A stretch of DNA of 64,000 bases from Streptomyces sp. SID8352 (GCF_009862265.1 NZ_WWGX01000027.1:1-64000); one strand, 5' to 3'; positions 16,332 to 25,646 are shown, counted from the first letter of the stretch. Notes: a model not told the origin generated them from the sequence alone. Made by a program: numbers and translations.

Positions 16332-16745
16332 TCAGTGCAGCAGACTTCCCTGTAGCTCGGCACGCAGATCGGGGGTGAGCACCGCGCCCGCACGGTCGAC
16401 CAGGAGGGCCATCTCGTAGCCGACCAGGCCGATGTCGCACTCCGGGTGCGCGAGCACGGCCAGGGACGACCCGTCGGAGACGGACATCAGGAAGAGGAAG
16501 CCGCGCTCCATCTCCACGACCGTCTGGGCCACGTTGCCGCCCTCGAAGATCCGGGACGCCCCGGCGGTCAGCGAGGTCAGCCCGGAGGCGACGGCCGCGA
16601 GCTGGTCCGCGCGGTCCCGGGGGAACCCTTCCGACATCGCCAGAAGGAGTCCGTCGGCTGACACGACGACAGTGTGGGACACGCCCGGGGTGTTGTCCAC
16701 GAAATTCGTGATCAACCAGTTGAGGTTCTGTGCCGCCTGGCTCAT
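16332..16745 (-). CDS. cvnB: Conservon roadblock/LC7 protein CvnB (distal conservon)
   Basis: This 137-residue roadblock protein is nearly identical to the CvnB at 10919-11332. Substitutions are few (GGNVAQ versus GGSVNQ, SVSDG versus SISDG, PECDIGLV versus PEADIGLI). It likely dimerises and regulates CvnD. I use the ATG at 16745 for consistency with the family. A TTG three codons upstream (16754) has a well-spaced AGGAG and overlaps the cvnA stop region, so it could be used. The coding regions of cvnA and cvnB are separated by only nine bases. Confidence 0.94.
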   Translation of the reverse strand: MSQAAQNLNWLITNFVDNTPGVSHTVVVSADGLLLAMSEGFPRDRADQLAAVASGLTSLTAGASRIFEGGNVAQTVVEMERGFLFLMSVSDGSSLAVLAHPECDIGLVGYEMALLVDRAGAVLTPDLRAELQGSLLH

Positions 16746-16754
16746 CTGGCTCAA

Positions 16755-19700
16755 CTAACGCTCCTGCTGGTGAGTGGGCCGCGGGTGGCTGCCGGTCTGG
16801 TTGGTACCGGCCTGACGGCCCTGTGCGATTCCCCGACGGAGATTGGTCAGCCGGCCGCGCACGTCGTCGGGCGCACGCGAGACCTGCGGACCGTTCTGGT
16901 GCGACTGCTGCTGCGCCGTACCCGGGACCAGGTTGGCCCTGGGCACCCGGCGCGGCAGGCCGGAGGTGGTGACTCCACCCGCGGCGGGCTGCCGGACGCG
17001 CTCGGCCTGCCGGACGAGGTCGTCGTTGGGCGAGCTGCGCCAGGTGGAGGCGGCGGGCCGCTGGGGGGCCGCCGGGGTCTGTGGCGGAGACTGCGGGTCC
17101 GCGGCGGGGGCCGGGGCGTCGACCTGCGGGCGCCGGTCGCCGTGGAACCAGTTGGTCTCCAGGGTGTCGTACAGCGGCGTGCGGCCGTCGCCGGGCCCGG
17201 AGGCCGGCGGCAGGGCCCAGCCGTCGGCGGGCCGCTGCGCGGGACCGGCGGGCTCGGGCTCGTGGCCGTCGGGCCGCCGCTGCGGGGCGCCGTGGTCGCC
17301 GCCGTACGGGGTGTCGGGCTGCGGCCGGTCGAACTGCCCGGTGGCGTCGGCCCGCGGGCGCTCCGGCAGGGCGTGCTGCCCGGTGGAGCCGTCGCGGTAG
17401 CCCTGGGGGGCGCCGAACGCGGCGGTGGACGCCGGGTCCTGCGGTCCGGGGCGGCCCTGGTCGGCGGAGTGCGGGCCGAAGACGTCGGGCCGGACGAACG
17501 GGCCGTCCTGCCGCGGGGCGCCGGGCTCGGCGCGCGGGAACTGGTCGTCCCGGGGCGCGTGCCGCTCGTCCCGGCCGTACGGCGCCGGGTCGGGATGCTG
17601 GTACCGGCCGGTGTCCTGGTCCGCGCCGGGGCCGGGGGCCGGGGCGCCGAAGTCGGGGCGGGTGAACTCTGTGGTGGCGCCGGGGCCCTGGACCGCGGAC
17701 GGCACCTGGGGCTCGCCGAACCGGGGCTCGTGGAACCGGGACACGGCGGGCAGCTCGGTGGTCGCGGCGGCCTCCTCGTGGCCGCGCGGGGTGTCGGGGG
17801 CGCCGGGCACGGAGGGCCGCGCGTTCTCGTCGCTCCAGCTCGGCACCCGCGGCGGCGGGTTGCCGCCGGGCAGCTCGGCCCGCGGTCCGCCGCGCGGCGG
17901 GAGCTGCGGACGGTGCTCCTGCCCGTCCTCGCCGCCGCGCTGCGGGGGCACCGGGGCCCGGCCGTCGCCGAAGGCATCCTGGCCGTGTGCGGCGGGGGTC
18001 TGCGGGGCGGGGGCCTGCGGGGCGGGCGCGCCCGGGCCCTGCGGGCCCAGCGGTCCGCCGCCGAACGCCTGTCCCGCTCCGGCGCCCGCCGGAGCCGGGC
18101 GGCCCTGGTAGGGCGCCGACGGGGGCTGCGGTCCCCGCTGCCCGCCGAAGCCACCCGGGCGACCGCCTCCGTCCCGGCCGGGCAGCGCGGCCCGCGGGCC
18201 CTGGGCCGCGCCGAGCCGGCCGCCGCCGGGAGCACCGGCGCCGAACGCGCCGCCGCTGCCGAAGGCACCGCCGGCGGGAGCACCGCCGGGGCCGCCCTCG
18301 CCGTTGCCGTTGCCGCCGCGCCGCGCCGCCGCGGCGCCCGCCGCCGCCTGCGCGGCGGCCGGGCCGCCGACGCCGGGCTGGCCGGGCTTGGGCTGCGGCT
18401 TGCGGCCGCCCTGGGCGACGTCGACGGGCAGCATGACCAGCGCGGTCGTGCCGCCGGAGTCGGAGGGGCGGAGCTGGATGCGGATGCCGTGGCGCTGCGA
18501 GAGGCGGCCGACCACGAACAGGCCCATGCGGCGGGAGACGGAGACGTCCACGGTGGGCGGCGAGGCGAGCCGCTCGTTGATCGCGGCCAGGTCCTCGGGG
18601 GACAGCCCGATGCCGGTGTCGTGGATCTCGATGAGCACCCGCCCGTCGGGCAGCGCGTGACCGGTGACCTTGACCTTGGTCTGCGGGGAGGAGAACGAGG
18701 TCGCGTTCTCCAGCAGCTCGGCGAGCAGGTGGACGAGGTCGTTGACGACCCGGCCGGCCACCTCGGTGCTCGGCACGGCGGCCAGTTCGATGCGCTCGTA
18801 CTGCTCCACCTCGGACGCGGCGGCGCGCAGCACGTCGACCAGCGGCACCGGGCGGGTCCAGCGGCGGCCGGGCTCCTCGCCCGCGAGGACGAGGAGGTTC
18901 TCGCCGTTGCGGCGCATGCGGGTGGCGAGGTGGTCGAGCTTGAACAGCGAGGAGAGCTGGTCGGGGTCGGCCTCGCGGGACTCCAGCTCGGAGATGAGCG
19001 AGAGCTGGCGCTGGATCAGGCCCTGGGAGCGGCGCGAGAGGTTGGTGAACATCGCGTTGACGTTGCCCCGCAGGAGGGCCTGCTCGGCGGCGAGCCGGAC
19101 CGCCTCGCGGTGCACGTCGTCGAAGGCCGCGGCCACCCGGCCGATCTCGTCGCGCGAGTGCACGCCGACGGACTCCACGGAGGTGTCCACGTCCTGCGGG
19201 TCGCTCTCCGAGAGCTGCTTGACCAGCTCGGGCAGGCGGTCCTGGGCGACCTTGGTCGCGGTGTCCTCCAGGCGGCGCAGCGAGCGGATCATGGACCGCG
19301 CCACGACGAACGCGCCGACCAGGGAGACGCCGAGCACCAGCAGGATCAGGACACCGGAGACGATGGCCTCCTGCTCCGACTCGCTGCGCAGCTCGCGAGC
19401 CTGCTGCTCCATGTCCTCCAGGAGCTTCAGCTCGATGTTCTTCATCTGCTGGATCTTGGTGGAGCTGTCGTCCAGCCAGTCCTGGTAGGAGCGCTTGGCC
19501 AGGTTGTTCAGGCCGTTCTTGTCGTCGAAGGCCCGACCCGCGTACTGGTCGGAGGCCTCGATGACCGGGTTGCCCTGGGAGATCGGCTTGAGGAGGTCCT
19601 CGGCGCCGTTGCCGTAGATGCTGGTGAAGCTGCGGATCTCGGACTTCTGGCCCTGCAGCGCCGACTGGGCGTAGAGCCGGTCGTTCTCGGAGAGCCGGCC

Positions 19701-20552
19701 CTTGTCGGTGTTGTTGGCCGGGAGGGCGGCGGCGAGCACGGCGCGCTGGACGGAGGCGTACTCCTTGGCCGAGGAGAAGGCCGACAGGGCGCGGGTGCGC
19801 TGGATCATCTCCGGGTTGCTGGTGGCCTCGGCCATGTCCTGGGAGAGGTCCAGCAGATGGGTGATCAGCCGGTGGTAGCCCTCGACGGTCTGGGTCGAGT
19901 TGCCCTTGGACTGGTAGGCGGTGCTGCGGATGCGCTCCAGGCCGTTGAGGTCGCTGGCGATGCCGACGAGGCTGTCGCGGACGCCGACGAGGTTGCCCTC
20001 CTTGCTGGCGGCGTCGATGGCCTGGGACCGGTCGAGGAAGTTCTTCCGGGCGCGGTCGGTCTTCTCGCGGTCGCCCTTGACGGCGATGGTGCTGGTCTTC
20101 GAGCCGTGCGCGAGCGGACCGGCCGACTGGTCGCGCTCCTCCTGGAGCGCGGCGGCCAGTTCGGTGGCCTGCTTGGTCATCTCGGTCAGCAGCTTCATGT
20201 TGTCGAGCTGCTGGATGTCGTCCATCGACTGGTTGATGCGCATCGCGCCCAGCGAGGTGGCCGCGACCACCGGCAGCGCGAGCAGCGAGACCAGACGGGT
20301 GGAGATCCGCCAGTTCCGCAGGGCTATTCGCGGCCCGGGGCCGGGGCTCTTGGCCCGCTTCGGGGCCGCGGCCGGGCTGTCCGCCACGGCCGGGGAACCG
20401 GTCGTCCCGGGACGCCCGCCGTGGTCACCGGCCGGGGTCTGACCCTGGTTGTGGGCGTGCTGGGGCGAGGAGCCGACGGCCTTGGGGCCAGTCCCGCCGT
20501 GCGGCTCCGGCTCGGCCGAAGCACTGCCATCCCTCTTGAAACGTCCCTGCAC
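16755..20552 (-). CDS. cvnA: Conservon sensor-kinase-like protein CvnA (distal conservon)
   Basis: From the GTG at 20552 this is 1265 residues. The first 80 are hydrophilic; TM1 lies around 84-105, followed by a roughly 290-residue extracellular NIT-type sensor region. TM2 (about 395-418, IVSGVLILLVLGVSLVGAFVVA), HAMP and the ATPase-like region come next: LDHLATRMRRNGENLLVLAG, N box HLLAELLENATSFSSP (about 611) and IHDTGIGL. The last 550 residues are Pro/Gly/Gln-rich. Alternative starts 83 codons or fewer upstream exist in the open frame. I prefer this GTG because AGAGGTTGC precedes it with the same spacing as in the other cvnA and the encoded start QGRFKRDGS looks native. Conservon 1 in S. 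coelicolor, as I recall, has this position. Confidence 0.92.
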   Translation of the reverse strand: MQGRFKRDGSASAEPEPHGGTGPKAVGSSPQHAHNQGQTPAGDHGGRPGTTGSPAVADSPAAAPKRAKSPGPGPRIALRNWRISTRLVSLLALPVVAATSLGAMRINQSMDDIQQLDNMKLLTEMTKQATELAAALQEERDQSAGPLAHGSKTSTIAVKGDREKTDRARKNFLDRSQAIDAASKEGNLVGVRDSLVGIASDLNGLERIRSTAYQSKGNSTQTVEGYHRLITHLLDLSQDMAEATSNPEMIQRTRALSAFSSAKEYASVQRAVLAAALPANNTDKGRLSENDRLYAQSALQGQKSEIRSFTSIYGNGAEDLLKPISQGNPVIEASDQYAGRAFDDKNGLNNLAKRSYQDWLDDSSTKIQQMKNIELKLLEDMEQQARELRSESEQEAIVSGVLILLVLGVSLVGAFVVARSMIRSLRRLEDTATKVAQDRLPELVKQLSESDPQDVDTSVESVGVHSRDEIGRVAAAFDDVHREAVRLAAEQALLRGNVNAMFTNLSRRSQGLIQRQLSLISELESREADPDQLSSLFKLDHLATRMRRNGENLLVLAGEEPGRRWTRPVPLVDVLRAAASEVEQYERIELAAVPSTEVAGRVVNDLVHLLAELLENATSFSSPQTKVKVTGHALPDGRVLIEIHDTGIGLSPEDLAAINERLASPPTVDVSVSRRMGLFVVGRLSQRHGIRIQLRPSDSGGTTALVMLPVDVAQGGRKPQPKPGQPGVGGPAAAQAAAGAAAARRGGNGNGEGGPGGAPAGGAFGSGGAFGAGAPGGGRLGAAQGPRAALPGRDGGGRPGGFGGQRGPQPPSAPYQGRPAPAGAGAGQAFGGGPLGPQGPGAPAPQAPAPQTPAAHGQDAFGDGRAPVPPQRGGEDGQEHRPQLPPRGGPRAELPGGNPPPRVPSWSDENARPSVPGAPDTPRGHEEAAATTELPAVSRFHEPRFGEPQVPSAVQGPGATTEFTRPDFGAPAPGPGADQDTGRYQHPDPAPYGRDERHAPRDDQFPRAEPGAPRQDGPFVRPDVFGPHSADQGRPGPQDPASTAAFGAPQGYRDGSTGQHALPERPRADATGQFDRPQPDTPYGGDHGAPQRRPDGHEPEPAGPAQRPADGWALPPASGPGDGRTPLYDTLETNWFHGDRRPQVDAPAPAADPQSPPQTPAAPQRPAASTWRSSPNDDLVRQAERVRQPAAGGVTTSGLPRRVPRANLVPGTAQQQSHQNGPQVSRAPDDVRGRLTNLRRGIAQGRQAGTNQTGSHPRPTHQQER

Positions 20553-21154
20553 TAGCGTCGCAACCTCTGAACCAGGCGCCCCTCCGCGTGAGCGGACGGA
20601 CACGGTGTCGGCACCATGGGAACGCCCTGAATGCGTCCTCGTGGTGGTCGTGAAAGACCGGCCTCGGAATTTCCCCCTCGTGCCGCCGCGCGGCGCTCCT
20701 GTGCGCCCCCCTGTGCGCCGGCCTCGATCCCCGCGGCGGTTCCGTGGAATTCCAGCACAGTGCAGGATCTCCAACAAGGGCAACGGCCCAGGGCGTTGCA
20801 TACGTGACGGGCCGTGAGGGTCGTATCACCTCATGTAGAAGATGATCGGGTGCATTTCGGGCGTACCGCAACAACCCGTTGACCTGGGAAGAGTGTCCCA
20901 GTGATCATGATCAGGAGAGGAATGGGCGGCTTGGAAGGGGAATGTCCTCTTCGCCCCCGTGGAGGCGAGGGTTGAATTGACCGTTTTACCCCTGCTTGAG
21001 TGAGGAAACTCACACCCCGGTCGCGGCATCTCCCGGACGGGCGGGGGAATCGCGTGTTTAGCCTGACGCTTTACTGAGAAGGCACAACCGACCACCCGCG
21101 CCCTCGGGAACCACCCCGGTCGGCGCCCGGACAGGACAGGGTTTCCCCACCACC
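20553..21154. other. Divergent promoter region of the distal conservon
   Basis: These 600 bases contain no credible gene but several structured elements: an inverted repeat CTGGGA-N6-TCCCAG at 20884-20901, immediately followed by the perfect palindrome TGATCATGATCA at 20902-20913, and TTGACCGTTTTAC at 20977-20989 on the plus strand. The 13-mer is identical to one upstream of the other cvnA and TTGACC looks like a -35 box. Base composition is locally less GC-rich (20820-21060), as expected for promoters. Confidence 0.55.
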
Positions 21155-21346
21155 GTGAAGACCACGACGACGTTCCCCAAGACCGCGAACCCGCGCCGCA
21201 CCACGCTGGCACACCTCGAGAACGCCGAGGCGCTGCGCACGCCGGAACCGCCGGAGCACGCCGTCGAGCTGCCCGCCCAGACCGCCAACCCCCGGCGCAC
21301 CATCCTCATGGAGATCCCCGCCCCGGCCGTCGCCGTCGCCGAGTAG
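21155..21346 (+). CDS. Small protein with two TANPRRT repeats, unknown function
   Basis: This 63-residue protein begins at a GTG. It contains two copies of a short motif: TANPRRTTL (residues 10-18) and TANPRRTIL (about 43-51), separated by a charged helix-like segment and followed by an Ala/Val-rich tail. There is no signal peptide, Cys or membrane helix. Codon usage is Streptomyces-like, with Cs and Gs dominating third positions. The repeats suggest a bipartite binding peptide. It lies between the conservon promoter region and the FAH-family gene. Ribosomally synthesised peptide precursors can look like this, but no maturation enzyme is nearby, so I leave it unassigned. Confidence 0.65.
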   Translation: MKTTTTFPKTANPRRTTLAHLENAEALRTPEPPEHAVELPAQTANPRRTILMEIPAPAVAVAE

Positions 21347-21654
21347 CGGCGGCCCCCGGGGCTCCGGCCCCCTCCGGGCCCGCCCCGGCCCCGGCCGGAC
21401 CCCCGCCGTCGATCCCCGGGCCAACCCCCCCCGTCGCCCCGGGTCGCCCCCGTTGACCCCGGTCGCCCGCCTGCGGGCCCCGCCGCGGCCCGCCCGCACC
21501 GGAGCGCCGCCGGGCGGCCGCCCGGCCCTCGCGGCGGCCCGCCACGCGGGGATTCCCCCCGGCGGACGCGGCGACCGCGCGCGGGCCGCGGCCCCTGCCG
21601 CGTTAGCCTGGAGGCTCAGACTCCAGCCGGTCCAGTCAAGGGGCGACACCACCC
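21347..21654. other. GC-rich spacer before the FAH gene
   Basis: This is a 308-base, extremely C/G-rich spacer. Runs such as CCCCGGGG and CGGCCGG could form hairpins that end the small-gene transcript, but no single clear stem stands out. The last 50 bases (GTTAGCCTGGAGGCTCAGACTC) are less GC-rich and probably hold the promoter of the next gene. Confidence 0.4.
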
Positions 21655-22431
21655 GTGCGCATCGCCAGGTTCTCCATCGACGGCAACGTCGCGTTCGGCG
21701 CGGTCGAGGGCGACCAGCCCGACGAGCTGGTCCTCGACATCATCAAGGGCATCCCCTTCGCGGACTTCGAGCTGTCCGGCACCAAGGTGCCGCTGAGCAA
21801 GGTGCGGCTGCTGCCGCCGGTCCTGCCGAACAAGGTCGTCGCCTACGGGCGCAACTACGCCGAGCACGCCCATGAGCTGGACAACGCGGTGCCCGACGTC
21901 CCGTTCGCCTTCTTCAAGCCGTCCACCTCGGTCATCGGCCCCGGCGACGCCGTCCAGTACCCCGCGTACAGCGAGGAGCTGCACCACGAGGCCGAACTGG
22001 CCGTCGTCATCAAGCGCATGTGCCGCGAGGTCCCGCGCGAGCGGGTCAAGGACGTCGTCCTCGGCTACACCTGCGCCAACGACGTCACCGCCCGCGACGT
22101 CCAGCGCCGGGAGAAGCAGTGGGCCCGCGCCAAGGGCTTCGACACCTCCTGCCCCCTGGGCCCCTGGGTGGAGACCGACCTCGACCCCTCCGACCTGGCC
22201 ATCCGGCTCACGGTCAACGGCGAGCAGCGCCAGCTCGGCCGCACCAGCGAGATGATCCACCCGGTCGAGGACCTCATCGTCAACATCTCCGAGGCGATGA
22301 CGCTCCTCCCGGGTGATGTCATCCTCACCGGCACCCCCTCCGGTGTCGGCCCCCTCCACGTCGGCGACGAAGTCGCCGTCACCATCGAAGGCATCGGCAC
22401 TCTCACCAACAAGGTTGTCAAGCGTGGCTAG
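21655..22431 (+). CDS. Fumarylacetoacetate hydrolase family protein
   Basis: This 258-residue FAH-superfamily enzyme has a short N-terminal cap (about 1-60) and a catalytic beta-roll. It shows [26 protein letters not shown], the metal-binding pair [10 protein letters not shown] (Glu) and [11 protein letters not shown] (Asp), then [10 protein letters not shown]. Family members are Mg2+-dependent hydrolases, isomerases or decarboxylases acting on 2-oxo acids (for example acylpyruvase or oxaloacetate decarboxylase FAHD1 type). The length and motifs fit the FAHD1/HpaG-type branch, but the substrate cannot be read from sequence. The GTG start is followed downstream by an 8-base overlap with gltX, so the two genes are co-transcribed and this enzyme may be a housekeeping metabolite-repair protein. 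Confidence 0.92.
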   Translation: MRIARFSIDGNVAFGAVEGDQPDELVLDIIKGIPFADFELSGTKVPLSKVRLLPPVLPNKVVAYGRNYAEHAHELDNAVPDVPFAFFKPSTSVIGPGDAVQYPAYSEELHHEAELAVVIKRMCREVPRERVKDVVLGYTCANDVTARDVQRREKQWARAKGFDTSCPLGPWVETDLDPSDLAIRLTVNGEQRQLGRTSEMIHPVEDLIVNISEAMTLLPGDVILTGTPSGVGPLHVGDEVAVTIEGIGTLTNKVVKRG

Positions 22432-23908
22432 CGCACCCGGCACTCCCGTACGCGTCCGTTTCTGTCCGTCCCCCACCGGCAACCCCCACGTGGGCCTGGT
22501 CCGCACCGCCCTGTTCAACTGGGCGTTCGCCCGGCACAACGAGGGCACCCTGGTCTTCCGCATCGAGGACACCGACGCGGCCCGCGACTCCGAGGAGTCC
22601 TACGGGCAACTGCTGGACGCGATGCGCTGGCTGGGCTTCGACTGGGACGAGGGCCCCGAGATCGGCGGCCCCCACGCGCCCTACCGCCAGTCGCAGCGCA
22701 TGGACGTCTACGCCGACGTCGCCCGCAGGCTCCTGGACGCCGGCCACGCCTACCACTGCTACTGCTCCCAGGAGGAGCTGGACACCCGCCGCGAGGCCGC
22801 CCGCGCCGCCGGCAAGCCCTCCGGCTACGACGGGCACTGCCGCGAGCTGAGCGCCGAGCGGGTGGAGGCGTACGTGGCGCAGGGCCGCGAGCCCATCGTC
22901 CGGTTCCGGATGCCCGACGAGGCGATCACCTTCACCGACCTCGTCCGCGGCGAGATCACCTACCTCCCGGAGAACGTCCCGGACTACGGCATCGTCCGCG
23001 CCAACGGGGCCCCGCTCTACACGCTCGTCAACCCCGTCGACGACGCCCTCATGGAGATCACCCACGTCCTGCGCGGCGAGGACCTGCTCTCCTCCACCCC
23101 GCGCCAGATCGCCCTGTACCAGGCGCTGATCGAGCTGGGCGTGGCCAAGGGGATGCCCGCCTTCGGGCACCTGCCGTACGTGATGGGCGAGGGCAACAAG
23201 AAGCTCTCCAAGCGCGACCCGCAGGCGAGCCTCAACCTCTACCGCGAGCGCGGCTTCCTCCCCGAGGGCCTGCTGAACTACCTCTCGCTGCTCGGCTGGT
23301 CCTTCTCCGCCGACCAGGACATCTTCTCCATCGACGAGATGGTGGCCGCCTTCGACGTCGCCGACGTCAACCCCAACCCGGCGCGCTTCGATCTGAAGAA
23401 GTGCGAGGCGGTCAACGCCGACCACATCCGGATGCTCGACGTGAAGGACTTCACCGAGCGCTGCCGCCCCTGGCTGACCGCCCCCGCGGCCCCCTGGGCC
23501 CCGGAGGACTTCGACGAGGCCAAGTGGCAGGCGGTCGCGCCGCACGCGCAGACCCGGCTGAAGGTGCTCTCCGAGATCACCGAGAACGTCGACTTCCTGT
23601 TCCTGCCGGAGCCGGTCCTCGACGAGGCGAGCTGGGCCAAGGCGATGAAGGAGGGCTCGGACGCCCTGCTGCGCACCGCCCGCGAGAAGCTCGACGCGGC
23701 GGACTGGACGTCGCCCGAGTCCCTCAAGGAGGCGGTCCTCGCCGCGGGCGAGGCGCACGGCCTCAAGCTCGGCAAGGCGCAGGCCCCCGTCCGCGTCGCC
23801 GTCACCGGCCGCACCGTCGGCCTGCCGCTCTTCGAGTCCCTGGAGATCCTGGGCAAGGAGAAGGCGCTGTCCCGCGTGGACGCGGCCCTGGCGAAGCTGG
23901 CGGCGTGA
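22424..23908 (+). CDS. gltX: Glutamyl-tRNA synthetase
   Basis: This 494-residue class I synthetase activates glutamate and transfers it to tRNA. The HIGH-type motif is [11 protein letters not shown] near the N-terminus, the YHCYC zinc-binding-like motif is near 105, and the KMSKS-type loop is NKKLSKRD near 260. An anticodon-binding alpha-helical domain follows. The GTG start lies eight bases inside the FAH stop region, giving a conserved N-terminus ([11 protein letters not shown]). In actinobacteria that lack GlnRS, GluRS charges both tRNA-Glu and tRNA-Gln, and GatCAB amidates the latter. It fits that five Glu/Gln tRNA genes lie only 2.6 kb downstream. Confidence 0.97.
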   Translation: MASAPGTPVRVRFCPSPTGNPHVGLVRTALFNWAFARHNEGTLVFRIEDTDAARDSEESYGQLLDAMRWLGFDWDEGPEIGGPHAPYRQSQRMDVYADVARRLLDAGHAYHCYCSQEELDTRREAARAAGKPSGYDGHCRELSAERVEAYVAQGREPIVRFRMPDEAITFTDLVRGEITYLPENVPDYGIVRANGAPLYTLVNPVDDALMEITHVLRGEDLLSSTPRQIALYQALIELGVAKGMPAFGHLPYVMGEGNKKLSKRDPQASLNLYRERGFLPEGLLNYLSLLGWSFSADQDIFSIDEMVAAFDVADVNPNPARFDLKKCEAVNADHIRMLDVKDFTERCRPWLTAPAAPWAPEDFDEAKWQAVAPHAQTRLKVLSEITENVDFLFLPEPVLDEASWAKAMKEGSDALLRTAREKLDAADWTSPESLKEAVLAAGEAHGLKLGKAQAPVRVAVTGRTVGLPLFESLEILGKEKALSRVDAALAKLAA

Positions 23909-23935
23909 CGCGGAGCGTCTGACCCGGCGCGCGTG

Positions 23936-23968
23936 AGGGGCGGCCCCCGGCCAACGGGCGCCGCCCCT
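23936..23968. terminator. Terminator between gltX and the DUF397 gene
   Basis: AGGGGCGGC pairs with GCCGCCCCT around a 15-base loop in the 73-base gap between convergent genes. The stem is symmetric enough to stop transcription from either side. Confidence 0.7.
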
Positions 23969-23981
23969 TCCGCGTCCTCGG

Positions 23982-24182
23982 TCAGCCCTGCCGGGTGAGG
24001 CCGAGGAAGGCGGTCCAGGTGTCCGGGCGGACGGTGAGGGTGCCGTGCGCCGGGGTCTTGGAGTCGCGGACGTGGACGGCGGCGGGGGCCGGGGCGACCT
24101 CCACGCACTCGCCGCCGGCGCCACTGCTGTAGCTGCTCTTGAACCAGCGGAGGGAAGGGACTTCGGACCGCTCGGTGTTCAT
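23982..24182 (-). CDS. DUF397 domain protein
   Basis: This 66-residue DUF397 protein shows the family pattern LRWFKSSYSSGAGGECVEVA, VHVRDSKTP and W-AFL near the end. In streptomycetes DUF397 proteins are encoded beside XRE/DUF5753 regulators and, in well-studied cases such as WhiJ-like systems and the Scr1-Scr2 pair, act as partners or antagonists of that regulator. Its ATG overlaps the regulator stop by four bases (ATGA), indicating coupled translation and a stoichiometric partnership. An HATPase protein diverges from the pair upstream, completing the usual trio. Confidence 0.93.
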   Translation of the reverse strand: MNTERSEVPSLRWFKSSYSSGAGGECVEVAPAPAAVHVRDSKTPAHGTLTVRPDTWTAFLGLTRQG

Positions 24183-25024
24183 AGCTCTCCTCGCAGCAAC
24201 TTCTCGATGTGGCGCAGGGACTCGTCAGGGGACAGCGCCTGGGCTCGCAGGATTCCATACCGCACGGCCATGCCGCGTACGGACTCCTTGTCGGTGATCA
24301 CCTGGCCGCGGTCCTGGCTCTCGATGTACGCCACCTGGTCCCCGCCCTCCGGCGTCATCAGCGTGAACGGACCGGCCGCACCCGGGTGGTCGGTGGTCCG
24401 GGTCGGCATCACCTGGATCTCCACGTTCGGGTTTTCCGCGACGAGACGCAAGTGTTCGAGCTGTCCCCGGAGCACTTCCGCGTCGCCGTAGGGCCGTTCC
24501 AGTACGGACTCCTCGATGACGAAGCTCAGGGTGGGGGCGGGGGCGCGGTCGAAGATCTTGTGCCGGGTCATCCGGGCGGAGACCATCTGCTCGGTCTCCC
24601 GCTCGCTGCGCCGTGGACGCCACGAGGCGAACATCGTCCTCGCGTACTCCTCGGTCTGGAGGAGCCCCGGGATCGCGAGGACGGCGTACGCGTGGAACTC
24701 GACCGCTTCCTCCTCGATCCGCGCCGCGTCGCGGAAGAACGCCGGGTAGCGGGTCAGCGCCACCGGCCGCTTCATCGCGAGCAGGATGCCCCCGGCCTCC
24801 AGCAGTTGGTCGAGCCTGTCGATGGCGTTGGGGCGGGCGATCCGCCGCCCCTGCTCGATGGCCGCGATCTGCGCCTCGCTGTAGCCCAGCAACTGCCCCA
24901 GCGCCGCCTGGGTGTGCCCGGCCCGCTCCCGCAGGATCTTGACCTGCCGGCCGAACGACCGCAGCAGTTCGTCGGCCGGGTCCTCGCTCCGCCGCACGGC
25001 GGTCTGCTCCGGAACCTGTGTCAT
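24179..25024 (-). CDS. XRE-family helix-turn-helix regulator with DUF5753 domain
   Basis: This 281-residue regulator has an N-terminal XRE helix-turn-helix (about 20-75: LRERAGHTQAALGQLLGYSEAQIAAIEQGRR). A DUF5753 domain follows (about 95-275) with typical IPGLLQTEEYAR, VEIQVMP and FTLMTPEG segments. The family controls differentiation and antibiotic genes in Streptomyces (WhiJ-like), and the adjacent DUF397 protein modulates it. GGAGGCGAG precedes the ATG at 25024; the much longer open frame upstream lacks a ribosome binding site and runs over the divergent ATPase gene. The target genes are unknown; autoregulation from the 124-base divergent promoter is likely. Confidence 0.94.
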   Translation of the reverse strand: MTQVPEQTAVRRSEDPADELLRSFGRQVKILRERAGHTQAALGQLLGYSEAQIAAIEQGRRIARPNAIDRLDQLLEAGGILLAMKRPVALTRYPAFFRDAARIEEEAVEFHAYAVLAIPGLLQTEEYARTMFASWRPRRSERETEQMVSARMTRHKIFDRAPAPTLSFVIEESVLERPYGDAEVLRGQLEHLRLVAENPNVEIQVMPTRTTDHPGAAGPFTLMTPEGGDQVAYIESQDRGQVITDKESVRGMAVRYGILRAQALSPDESLRHIEKLLRGEL

Positions 25025-25148
25025 GGTCTCGCCTCCAGCACCCGTCTCACCACCGACCCCGACAGAAGACCCACCGCAGTCGCACAGCCACGCTGTGTAG
25101 GGATGTCGTCGCTGGTCAACGTACGCGCGTCCGGCCACGCTCGGGCCC

Positions 25149-25646
25149 ATGACGACAGAAACGCACCCTTCCGTGGAGACCCGCCGACGCCCCGTGTCCG
25201 CCGGGGAGTTCCACATGCGCTTCAGCGCGACGCCGCGCGGCGCCCGGCTGGCGCGCAGGCTCGCCGCGCACCGCCTCGCCGTCTGGGGGCACCCGTACGA
25301 CTCGGAGCCGAACGACACCGTGACCCTGGTCGTCGGCGAACTGGCCGCCAACGCGGTGACGCACGGACGGGTGCCGGGCCGCGACTTCAGGCTCCGCCTG
25401 ACGCTGGACGGGCCGGGGCGGCTGGTGCGGGTCGAGGTGACCGACACCCGGGACGACCGGGTGCCGCCGGAGCCCTCCGCCGCGCCGCCCGGCCCGTACG
25501 CCGAGTCGGGGCGCGGCCTCTGGCTGGTCGACGCCCTCGCCGAGCGCTGGGGCGTCTCCCCGCGCGCGGAGGGCGGGCCGGGCAAGACGGTGTACGCGGA
25601 GGTCCGGCTCCCGGGAGCCGTGCCCCCCGGGCCCGGGGCCGCTTAG
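25149..25646 (+). CDS. Anti-sigma-factor-like ATP-binding protein (HATPase_c_2)
   Basis: This 165-residue protein has a GHKL ATPase fold: N box VVGELAANAVTHGR (about 61-74), G1 VEVTDTRDD (about 97-105) and G2 SGRGLWLVDALAERWG. It has no histidine phosphoacceptor domain or membrane segment. Such RsbW/SpoIIAB-like proteins bind partner switching proteins, and in streptomycetes they are commonly encoded next to DUF397/XRE pairs, as here, divergently. It may sequester a sigma factor or act directly on the XRE/DUF397 module. A palindromic repeat overlaps the stop codon region. Confidence 0.9.
   Translation: MTTETHPSVETRRRPVSAGEFHMRFSATPRGARLARRLAAHRLAVWGHPYDSEPNDTVTLVVGELAANAVTHGRVPGRDFRLRLTLDGPGRLVRVEVTDTRDDRVPPEPSAAPPGPYAESGRGLWLVDALAERWGVSPRAEGGPGKTVYAEVRLPGAVPPGPGAA

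Noticed and set aside
16674..20555. Long open frame (about 1290 codons) antisense to the other cvnA
   Set aside because: Same reasoning: high-GC codon bias keeps antisense frames open; no recognisable domains.
21155..21346. Precursor of a ribosomally made modified peptide
   Set aside because: No maturase, protease or transporter gene nearby, no Cys/Ser-rich core. The repeats alone do not support it.
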